A stretch of DNA of 13,272 nucleotides from an uncultured candidate division WPS-2 bacterium (GTDB lineage Bacteria; Vulcanimicrobiota; Vulcanimicrobiia; Vulcanimicrobiales; Vulcanimicrobiaceae), in the NCBI GenBank assembly GCA_937927945.1, contig CALEYW010000049.1, forward strand, positions 1 to 13,272, written 5' to 3'. Under the pieces are notes generated by a model. The model was given only the letters and a program-made list of their open reading frames with translations. It was not told where the DNA came from and made no database searches. A program made the translations under genes and the position numbers. Shown one piece after another: positions 1-6,887 of the stretch (position 1 is its first letter; each line of letters begins with the position of its first letter).

Positions 1-50
1 CATAAGCCATCCCAAATCCGCAACTGCGCAACGTCAAGTCAGACGAACTC
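1..50. mobile_element. Inner end of an insertion sequence (partial, left copy)
   Basis: The first 50 bases look like the terminal segment of an IS whose body lies left of the window. Read inward from base 50 on the minus strand, bases 50-32 nearly match the other IS end at 13223-13243: 17 of 19 positions are identical, with one 2-base gap. The tetranucleotide CTAG at 51-54 touches the end, and CTAG also touches the right-hand copy, as expected for an element that targets or duplicates CTAG. Beyond the terminal repeat the two ends diverge, so this is probably the opposite (right) end of the same element type. A TAA at 3-5 on the plus strand could close its transposase. The family cannot be assigned from 50 bases; IS1182- or IS5-like is a guess. 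It sits 17 bases past the stop of the phosphoesterase gene. Confidence 0.6.
32..50 (-). repeat. Terminal inverted repeat of left IS copy
   Basis: Read on the minus strand, this begins GAGTTCGTC and ends CTTGACG. It pairs with 13223-13243 on the plus strand, with two substitutions and a missing TT. Counting the abutting CTAG (51-54), 21 of 23 bases agree. This is far more than expected by chance between two defined window edges. Confidence 0.65.
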
Positions 51-71
51 CTAGTACCGCCTCGGCGGCGG

Positions 72-2477
72 TCAGTCTCCGTCGCCCGCAGTTGCGACCT
101 GCGCCTCGCCGAGGCCGCCCAGGTACCGGCGGTGCCGTGCGAGCGAGACGTCGCCGCGCAGCGTGCGCCACTCCTGGTCGGGGATCGCCGCGGCGTCGAG
201 ACCGTCGAGCGGGAAGGTCAGCGAGACGGCTTTGCCCGGATTCTTCTCCATCGCGATGCTGCTCGGCAGCGCGCCGTAGCGCCCGGCATCGGGCTGCCGC
301 GCGAAGGCGGCGAGGATCGGCGTCGCGGCCGCGTCGTAGACGTTGAGCGGATCCGCGCCGAAGAGCAGTTCGACCGTGCGCAAAATCGAAGTCTGGCTGT
401 AGCGCGTGTGGTCGACGAAACCGCGCCGGATGAAGGGACCGATCGCGAAGGCGGGCATGCGATGCGAGTCGACGTGGTCGCCCGTCCCTTGCGCGTCGTC
501 GCAGGTGACGAACACGACGGTGTCGTTCCACTCCGGACGGCGCGAGAGTCCCGCGACGATTCGCCCCAACGCCTCGTCGTTGTTGGCGACGTACGATGCC
601 GGAGTGTAGAAGCCCGCGCGCGTCCCCGCGGTGTGGTCGTCGGGGAGCGTGACGTACGAGTAGGGCGCGAGGCCATGGGCCGTGACGTCATCGAGGAAGA
701 GCTTCGCGCGGTCGGTGTCGAGCACGCCGAAGTCGATGTGGGCGCCCGGATAGTTGCGCGCCGCGTGCGCCGCGAGTCCGCGCGCGATGCTGCCGTCGGG
801 GCGCATCGTGAGCTGTTCGCCGTACACGCGGAACCCGATGCCTTTGCGGCTCAGCGCGTCGACGAGCTCGCCGCGCGGTCCGAAGACGCCGCTGACGTTG
901 ATCCGCGGGCCCTTCGGCAGATCGCCGAGGTTCGTAAACCAGTCGACGTTCATGTCGGCGGGGCCGGCGCTGTCTTCGCCGGCGAGCGGGTACGGCCAGA
1001 TCGACGTCGCGACGCGCGCGTCGAGCTTCGCCGGCGCGTCGTCGCGCGTGTGCCCGTTGCGCTCCTGATAGTCGTTCGCCATCCCCTGCGTCGTCCAGGC
1101 GTGGCCGTAGATGCTCGCTTCACCGTCGGTCATGAAGTCGTCGAAGAGCGTGTACCGTTCGGCGAGCGCGTGCGCGTTCGGCGTGTAGCGCCGTCCGAAC
1201 AACAGCAGCGCGGGATCGACGTTCGCCTGCGGCTCGTCGCCGAACTCCTCATCGAAGTGCTTGTTCTCGCGGACGATGAAGACGACGTGCTTCACCGCTG
1301 GGAGCGACGCGCGCGGGATCGCGGCCACGGCGAAGCGATCGTTCCGTGCGACTTGCGCCGACCAGGCGGCGAGCCGCTCGGGCTCGACGACCAAGTGCTG
1401 CACGAGACCCGAATACGTACCGTCCCATTCGCCGCCGGGATTCGGCTGCGACCCCAGGCCTTTGGCGTTCGCGATCCAGAGCTGCTCGCGCACACGCGGA
1501 TCTTTGGATCCCGTCGCCTTCCCGACGAAGACCACCGAGGTCGGGTACCAGGCGGTGGGAATGCGGCCGCGGACGCGGCCGGACGCGAGGTCGACGACCG
1601 CGACGTCGTTGAAACCGGATTCCGCCACGAAGAGCGTCGTGCGATCGGTCGAGAGCGCCATCCCGGCCGGCGTCTGCCCCGGCGGCGCGTCGTTCCCCAC
1701 GGCGAGCGCGTAGCGGTGGGTGACCTTGAGCTCAGGCATGTCGATCGCGACGACGTCGTGGCCGTCGGCATTCGCCACGTACACGGTCGTGCCGTCGGCG
1801 AGCAGTTGGGTCGGATGCGGCCCGGTCGGGATCGAGATTGCCGCAGTAGTCGCATTCGCCCACGCGTCTACGTGGTCGCTGTCGTAGAGCGACGCGACCA
1901 GCGCGGTGCCGGAGAACGCGACCGCGTACGGCTGCCCCGTCGTCCTCAATGTCGCCAGCGTCGCGCCGCTCGCATCGTCGACGACGACGACCTCACGGTT
2001 CGCGGTGCGCGCGACGGCGATGCGGTGGGTGGCCGGATCCTCCGCGATCCCGTTGAGCAAGCCGGCGGCGTCGATCTGCAGGTCGGGCTTCTTCGTGAAC
2101 ACCGGGCTGCGCTTTGAGGCAGCGTCGTAGCCGTAGCGCGCGATCGTCCCCGTGTATCCGCGGGTCACGTAGAGGCCGTCGGTCGTCCAGGTCATCCCGC
2201 TCGCGCCGGGGACGTTGAGCCGCTCCGCGAGACCCGGTGTTCCGCCGATCCTGATGACGTCGACCGCAGCGCCGTCGAGCGAGAGCACGGCCAGCCAGCG
2301 CCCGTCGGGAGAGAGTGCTTCGGCGGACGCGAAGCTTTCGACCGGGATGGTGAAGCCGACCGGCGTCACGGTGCGGCCGTCCGGGATTACCGCCGCCCCG
2401 CCAAATGCGGGCGCGGCGAACAGCGCGGCGGCCAAGGCAGCCGCCCACGGGCGCGGAGAGCGAACGATCGTCATCAT
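72..2477 (-). CDS. Secreted YncE-like beta-propeller / alkaline phosphatase-family phosphoesterase fusion
   Basis: About 801 residues. The N-terminus (MMTIVRSPRPW, then an Ala-rich stretch to about residue 28) is a Sec signal peptide without a lipobox, so the protein is probably periplasmic or secreted. Residues about 45-330 are YVTN/YncE-like beta-propeller repeats, with recurring segments such as VYVANADGHDVVAID and LFVAESGFNDVAVVDLASG. Residues about 394-725 form a phosphoesterase-family (PF04185-like) domain starting KHVVFIVRENKHFDEEFG, with a late metal-ligand segment CDDAQGTGDHVDSHR. This two-domain order is known from bacteria as a bifunctional YncE/alkaline phosphatase-family protein; the substrate is unknown, with phosphodiesters or phospholipids possible. 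A GTG two codons upstream (2483) is an alternative start; I chose the ATG at 2477, and neither has a clear Shine-Dalgarno. It follows the carboxylase operon on the same strand after 68 bases, in which I see no convincing promoter or terminator, only a short TTCG-ATTAA-CGAA dyad at 2509-2521. It is not obviously part of the catabolic pathway. Confidence 0.88.
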   Translation of the reverse strand: MMTIVRSPRPWAAALAAALFAAPAFGGAAVIPDGRTVTPVGFTIPVESFASAEALSPDGRWLAVLSLDGAAVDVIRIGGTPGLAERLNVPGASGMTWTTDGLYVTRGYTGTIARYGYDAASKRSPVFTKKPDLQIDAAGLLNGIAEDPATHRIAVARTANREVVVVDDASGATLATLRTTGQPYAVAFSGTALVASLYDSDHVDAWANATTAAISIPTGPHPTQLLADGTTVYVANADGHDVVAIDMPELKVTHRYALAVGNDAPPGQTPAGMALSTDRTTLFVAESGFNDVAVVDLASGRVRGRIPTAWYPTSVVFVGKATGSKDPRVREQLWIANAKGLGSQPNPGGEWDGTYSGLVQHLVVEPERLAAWSAQVARNDRFAVAAIPRASLPAVKHVVFIVRENKHFDEEFGDEPQANVDPALLLFGRRYTPNAHALAERYTLFDDFMTDGEASIYGHAWTTQGMANDYQERNGHTRDDAPAKLDARVATSIWPYPLAGEDSAGPADMNVDWFTNLGDLPKGPRINVSGVFGPRGELVDALSRKGIGFRVYGEQLTMRPDGSIARGLAAHAARNYPGAHIDFGVLDTDRAKLFLDDVTAHGLAPYSYVTLPDDHTAGTRAGFYTPASYVANNDEALGRIVAGLSRRPEWNDTVVFVTCDDAQGTGDHVDSHRMPAFAIGPFIRRGFVDHTRYSQTSILRTVELLFGADPLNVYDAAATPILAAFARQPDAGRYGALPSSIAMEKNPGKAVSLTFPLDGLDAAAIPDQEWRTLRGDVSLARHRRYLGGLGEAQVATAGDGD

Positions 2478-2545
2478 CACCACGCAGGTTACGTGCGCGA
2501 GGTGAACTTTCGATTAACGAACCGGAAACGTTGCGTCCAGGGACG

Positions 2546-4513
2546 TCATCCGTCGGGCTCGAGCGCGACGAGGACGCTGCCGGGCGAGACCTGGTCGCCG
2601 ATCCGCACGGCGACCTGGCGCACCGTCCCGCTGCGGGTGACGGTGACCGCGTGTTCCATCTTCATCGCGTGGAGGACGACGGCGACCGCGCCGCGCTCGA
2701 CCCGCTCGGCGACACGCACGCGCACGTCGAGCACCTTGCCGCTCGTCGGCGCGCGCACGACGCCGTCGCCGCTCCCCTCGCTGCGCGCGGCCGCCGGGAC
2801 GCGCGCGAGGTCGTCGAACGCGAACGTCTCCGGGCCGATTGCGACGAAACAACGGTCGCCGTCTTCGGCATATGCGACCGCGTGCGCGACCCCGTCGAGC
2901 AGCACGCGGACGCGCGCGGCGGCGTCGAGCTCCGTCGGAAGTTCGATCCGGTGCGTCGTCTCGCCGACCGTGACGGAGAACCGGTTCGGCGTCTCGAGCT
3001 CGATGCGCGCCGCCGTGACCGTGCCGTCGCGTGCACCGGCCAGCGTCACGGTCGCCGGCGGATACGAGCCCGTGCTCCAGGCGCTCCACGTGCCGAACCC
3101 GCTGCGACGTGCGGCGCACGCGAAACGCAGAACCGCGGCGAGTGCGACGGCCGCGTGCGGCGGGATCGAACCCTCCGTCGCTCGCAGCGCGCGCTCGGCA
3201 ATGAACGCCGTCGTCGCGCGCCCCGCGACGAACGTCTCGTCGTATAAGCACGCCGCGAGGAACGCCGCGTTCGTGGGAATTCCGAGCGCGATCGTCTCTT
3301 CGAGGGCGCGACCGAGCGCGCGGCGTGCGTCGTCGCGCGTCGGTCCGTGGGCGATCAGCTTTGCGATCATCGAGTCGTAGTCGGCGGAGATCGTGCTCCC
3401 CGAGACGAGCGCGTGGTCGACGCGAACGCCGGTCGGAGGCTCCCAGCGCACGAGCGTTCCGCTGTGCGGCAAGAAGTCGTTCGCCGGATCCTCGACGCAC
3501 AGGCGTGCTTCGATCGCGTGACCCTCGAGGGGAATCGCGGCTTGCGCGAGCGGTAACGGCTCACCGCGCGCGATGCGGAGCTGCCATTCGACCAGATCGA
3601 CGTTTGCGATCGCCTCGGTGACCGGATGCTCGACTTGCAAGCGCGCGTTGGCCTCGATGAAGTAGAACGCGCCGTCCGCGTCGAGCAGAAACTCGATCGT
3701 TCCCAGCCCGACGTATCCGGCGATACGCGCGACCGCGACCGCTGCTGCGCCGAGCCGTTCGCGCAACACCGGGTCGACCGCCGGCGAGGGGCTCTCCTCG
3801 ATCAGCTTCTGGAAGCGGCGCTGCACGCTGCAGTCGCGCTCGCCGAAGTGCACGATGCCCCCGAAGCGATCGCCGGCGATCTGCACCTCGACGTGCCGCG
3901 GCGCGACGAGCGCGCGTTCGAGCAGCAGCGTCGGGTCGCCGAAGGCAGCCTGCGCTTCGGCGCGCGCCGATGCGAGCGCGCTCGCAAGCGCTAACGGCGC
4001 GTCGACAAGCCGCATCCCGCGCCCGCCGCCGCCGGCCGCCGCCTTCACCATGACGGGAAAGCCGAGGCTGCCGGCGGCGCCCGCGAGGCTCGCGTCGTCC
4101 TGCGCTGCCCCGTGATAGCCGGGCACGAACGGAACGCCCGACCCGGCGAGCACGCGCTTCGCCGCCGCCTTGTCGCCGAGCGCGCGCATCGCGGCCGCGC
4201 TGGGCCCGATGAACACGAGTCCCTCGCGTTCGCAGCGTGCGGCGAACTCCGGGCGCTCGGAGAGGAAACCGTAGCCGGGATGGATCGCCTCCGCGGCGGT
4301 CGCGCGCGCGGCGGCGACGATCGCTTCGAGGTCGAGATACGATTCGATCTCCACCGCGGCATCGGCGAACGCGACGTGCGGTGCGGCTCGATCCGCCGGT
4401 GCGTACACGGCGACGGTGCGATAGCCGAGCCGCCGCGCGGTGCGCATGACGCGCAGCGCGATCTCGCCTCGATTCGCGACGAGAACGCCGCTCTCGAACG
4501 GACCAAAGCTCAC
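2546..4513 (-). CDS. Biotin-dependent acyl-CoA carboxylase alpha subunit (methylcrotonyl-/geranyl-CoA carboxylase type, AtuF/LiuD-like)
   Basis: About 655 residues in the order biotin carboxylase, BT linker, biotin carrier. It carboxylates its own biotin using ATP and bicarbonate and hands the carboxyl group to the beta subunit at 5277-6887. Visible landmarks: VLVANRGEIALRV at the N-terminus; the ATP-grasp glycine loop KAAAGGGGRGM (about 157-167); the catalytic segment FIEANARLQVEHPVTE (about 285-300), where the usual Thr of NTR is Ala but the Glu, Asn and Arg are kept; and the biotinylation motif AMKME with target Lys at about 618. The middle region (about 460-570) matches the beta-barrel linker of 3-methylcrotonyl- and geranyl-CoA carboxylases. 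I chose the GTG at 4513 because it overlaps the upstream stop as GTGA and puts the start just before the usual family N-terminus. An ATG at 4540, preceded by GGTGAG, would add nine residues. Last gene of the minus-strand catabolic operon. Confidence 0.9.
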   Translation of the reverse strand: MSFGPFESGVLVANRGEIALRVMRTARRLGYRTVAVYAPADRAAPHVAFADAAVEIESYLDLEAIVAAARATAAEAIHPGYGFLSERPEFAARCEREGLVFIGPSAAAMRALGDKAAAKRVLAGSGVPFVPGYHGAAQDDASLAGAAGSLGFPVMVKAAAGGGGRGMRLVDAPLALASALASARAEAQAAFGDPTLLLERALVAPRHVEVQIAGDRFGGIVHFGERDCSVQRRFQKLIEESPSPAVDPVLRERLGAAAVAVARIAGYVGLGTIEFLLDADGAFYFIEANARLQVEHPVTEAIANVDLVEWQLRIARGEPLPLAQAAIPLEGHAIEARLCVEDPANDFLPHSGTLVRWEPPTGVRVDHALVSGSTISADYDSMIAKLIAHGPTRDDARRALGRALEETIALGIPTNAAFLAACLYDETFVAGRATTAFIAERALRATEGSIPPHAAVALAAVLRFACAARRSGFGTWSAWSTGSYPPATVTLAGARDGTVTAARIELETPNRFSVTVGETTHRIELPTELDAAARVRVLLDGVAHAVAYAEDGDRCFVAIGPETFAFDDLARVPAAARSEGSGDGVVRAPTSGKVLDVRVRVAERVERGAVAVVLHAMKMEHAVTVTRSGTVRQVAVRIGDQVSPGSVLVALEPDG

Positions 4514-5280
4514 GATGACGGTGACCGCGCCGCGAGCCATTCGCTCACCGCCCCGGAACGCAGCGCGCGCGCGAAGTGCTCGGCGGCGACGTCGAGCGTC
4601 GCGCCGCGCTCACCGGCCCGATCGCGCGTCAAGATCGCCTTCGTCGCGCGGACCGCCGCCGGTTCCGCGCGTTCGAGCGCCGCGAGCGTTCGCGCGAGTT
4701 CCGCCGCAAGCTCCGCGTCGTTCGGCGCGACGCGGTCGACCAGTCCGCACCGCAGCGCCGCGTCCGCATCGAGCGCTTCGGCGCTGAGCATCACCTGGAG
4801 CGCGCGCACGCGGCCGATCCGGTCGGCGACGAACGGCGCGACTTGCGCGGGCGGAAGACCGAGCGTCACCTCCGGTAGCCGAAACGTCGCGTCCGCGCGC
4901 GCCAGTACGAAATCGCTCGCGGCGACGAAGCCGACACCGCCGCCGACGGCGGCGCCCGCGACGACCGCGATCGTCGGAACCGTGAGGCCGGCCAGACGTT
5001 CGAGCACCGCGCCGTAGGCGCGATTGTAGCCGACGATCGGATCCGGCCCGCCGGCGGGCGCCGCTTCCGCGATCAAGCGGCGAAACGCGCCGAAGTCACC
5101 GCCCGCGCAGAAGGTCGGCCCGGCGGCGCGCAGCACGACGGCCCGCACCATCGGGTCCCGTTCAGCCTCGTCGAAGCCGGCCGCCAGTACACAGAGCATC
5201 TCGGACGTCAACGCGTTGCGCGCTTCGGGACGGTCGAAGGTCAACATCAGGACGCCGCCGTGCAGCTCGCGACGAATCAC
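4510..5280 (-). CDS. Enoyl-CoA hydratase/crotonase, methylglutaconyl-CoA hydratase type (LiuC/AtuE-like)
   Basis: 256 residues, full crotonase length. The oxyanion-hole segment FCAGGDFGAF is at about 57-66. Of the two classical crotonase glutamates, the second is kept (RLPEVTLG, Glu137) and the first is Gly117 in GGGVGF. From memory, that pattern together with GLPPAQVAPFV after Glu137 is typical of bacterial LiuC/AtuE-type hydratases. These hydrate 3-methylglutaconyl-CoA or the longer isohexenylglutaconyl-CoA, the direct product of the carboxylase. It lies between the beta and alpha carboxylase genes, as liuC lies between liuB and liuD. The GTG start at 5280 overlaps the upstream stop (GTGA), and its own TGA overlaps the next start the same way, so translation is probably coupled. 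The exact substrate is inferred from context. Confidence 0.85.
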   Translation of the reverse strand: MIRRELHGGVLMLTFDRPEARNALTSEMLCVLAAGFDEAERDPMVRAVVLRAAGPTFCAGGDFGAFRRLIAEAAPAGGPDPIVGYNRAYGAVLERLAGLTVPTIAVVAGAAVGGGVGFVAASDFVLARADATFRLPEVTLGLPPAQVAPFVADRIGRVRALQVMLSAEALDADAALRCGLVDRVAPNDAELAAELARTLAALERAEPAAVRATKAILTRDRAGERGATLDVAAEHFARALRSGAVSEWLAARSPSS

Positions 5281-6887
5281 GGACGTGCCACCGCGAACTG
5301 GACCGGCCGCACGCTGCGCCGGTCGGCGTCGGCGCAGACGGAGAGGGCGAACGAGAGGACGCGGCGCGTATCGCGCGGATCGATCACACCGTCGTCGAGC
5401 ATGCGGCCCGAGGTGACGAACGCGTCCATCTGCGAGGAGAACCGTTCGACGATCTGCGCCTGCAGAGCGGCGATCTGCGCAGGGTCGGCCGGCTGACCGC
5501 GCCGTTTCGCGCCCTCCTCGAAGACGATGCCCATCGTCGTCGCCGCCTGCTGCGGTCCCATCACCGCGGTCTCGGCGTTCGGCCACGAGAAGAGAAAGCG
5601 CGGCGCGAAGCCGCGCCCGCACATGCCGTAGTTGCCTGCGCCGAAAGACGCGCCGCACATGACCGTGAGCTGCGGAACGTTTGCCGTCGTCACGGCTTGG
5701 ATCATCTTCGAGCCGTGCTTGATCATCCCGTCGGCTTCGGATGCCGTGCTGACGATGTACCCCGTCGTATTCTGCAAATAGATCAGCGGCGTTCCGGTTT
5801 GGCAGCACGCCTGGATGAAGTGGGTCGCCTTGGTCGCACCGTGAGGATCGAGCGGCGCGTTGTTGGTGAGGATTCCGACCGGCATCCCGTCGATCGCGGC
5901 GTGACCGACGACGGTCGCGGAGCCGTAATCGGGCTTGAATTCCAGAAACTCGGAACCGTCGACGATGCGCGCGATCGCCTCGCGCATCTCGGCCGGCTGC
6001 CGCGGATCGGCCGGCATCACCCCGAGCAGTTCTTCCCGATCGTAGCGCGGCAGCGGTCCGGCGGGCAGCGGCGCGCGCGCCCAGGGCAGGCGCGAAACGA
6101 TCTCGCGCGCGATGCGCAGCGCGTCGGCATCGTCCTCGCCGACGTACTCGGCCAAGCCGGTGACCTGCGCGTGCAGTTCCGCGCCGCCGAGTTCCTCTTC
6201 GGTAGCGATCTCGCCGGTCGCGGCGCGCAACAGCGGCGGTCCGGCCAGAAACGCGCGCGCGCGGCCGCGCACCATCACGACGTAGTCGGAGAGGCCCGGC
6301 ATATACGCGCCGCCGGCGGTCGACGAACCGTGAACGACGGTCACGACCGGCAGCCCGGCTGCCGAGAGCCGCGCGAGGTTGCGGAACAGCGCGCCGCCGA
6401 GGACGAAACCTTCGACTCGGTACGACAACAGGTTCGCGCCGGCCGACTCGACGAGGTGCACGAAGGGCAGTTTGTTCTCGAGCGCGATCTCTTGCGCGCG
6501 CAGGAGTTTCTCGAGCGACATCGCGCCGAGCGCGCCGGCGTCGATCCCCGCATCGCTCGCGGCGATCAGTGCGCGCGTCCCCGAGACGTAGCCGATTCCG
6601 GTGACGATGCGCGCGCCGGGGATGCTCTTCTCGGGATCGGAGTCGTCTTGCAGGTAGCCCGCGAGCGAGGAGAGTTCGAGCCACGGCGAGCCGAGATCGA
6701 GCAGCCGTCCGATCCGTTCGCGCGGCAGCAGCGCGCCGCGCTCGTCGAAGCGCTTCTTCGCCCGCGCCGAGGCTGCGCGCGTGCGCGCTTCGAGTTCGCG
6801 CAGCCGTTCGAGGCGCCCGAGCATGCGCGCGCGGTTCGCGGCGAACTCGGCGGAGTTCGCATCCAGGCGGGTCGTAAGGACCGGCAT
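5277..6887 (-). CDS. Acyl-CoA carboxylase beta (carboxyltransferase) subunit, methylcrotonyl-/geranyl-CoA type (AtuC/LiuB-like)
   Basis: 536 residues, the usual length for MCC/GCC beta subunits, with both crotonase-fold carboxyltransferase halves. It transfers carboxyl from biotin to the gamma-methyl group of a 3-methyl-2-enoyl-CoA. Visible: SAGANLL (about 148-154); GSSTAGGAYMPGLSDYV (187-203); TNNAPLDPHGATKATHFIQ (341-359); LQNTTGYIVS (371-380); and GASFGAGNYGMCGRGFAPRF (412-431), a hallmark of MCC-like beta subunits. At the position where I recall a Phe in MCC (about 191 in the Pseudomonas enzyme) and a Gly in geranyl-CoA carboxylase, this protein has Gly164 (VLGGAL); the alignment was made by eye. 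The ATG at 6887 shares one base with the upstream stop (TGATG). Partner of the alpha subunit at 2546-4513. Confidence 0.9.
   Translation of the reverse strand: MPVLTTRLDANSAEFAANRARMLGRLERLRELEARTRAASARAKKRFDERGALLPRERIGRLLDLGSPWLELSSLAGYLQDDSDPEKSIPGARIVTGIGYVSGTRALIAASDAGIDAGALGAMSLEKLLRAQEIALENKLPFVHLVESAGANLLSYRVEGFVLGGALFRNLARLSAAGLPVVTVVHGSSTAGGAYMPGLSDYVVMVRGRARAFLAGPPLLRAATGEIATEEELGGAELHAQVTGLAEYVGEDDADALRIAREIVSRLPWARAPLPAGPLPRYDREELLGVMPADPRQPAEMREAIARIVDGSEFLEFKPDYGSATVVGHAAIDGMPVGILTNNAPLDPHGATKATHFIQACCQTGTPLIYLQNTTGYIVSTASEADGMIKHGSKMIQAVTTANVPQLTVMCGASFGAGNYGMCGRGFAPRFLFSWPNAETAVMGPQQAATTMGIVFEEGAKRRGQPADPAQIAALQAQIVERFSSQMDAFVTSGRMLDDGVIDPRDTRRVLSFALSVCADADRRSVRPVQFAVARP

Noticed and set aside
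132..2117. Long open frame on the plus strand opposite the phosphoesterase gene
   Set aside because: It is Arg/Val/Asp-rich with no recognisable domain and lies antisense to a clear gene; long mirror frames are usual in DNA with very GC-rich third positions.
2533..2546. Short hairpin (CGTCC-AG-GGACG) at the end of the carboxylase alpha gene as a terminator
   Set aside because: The stem is short, the loop too tight and there is no T tract on the minus strand.
5281..6684. Large N-terminal extension of the LiuC-like hydratase frame through the carboxyltransferase gene
   Set aside because: The extension is an Arg-rich shadow; homology begins exactly at the GTG at 5280, which overlaps the previous stop.
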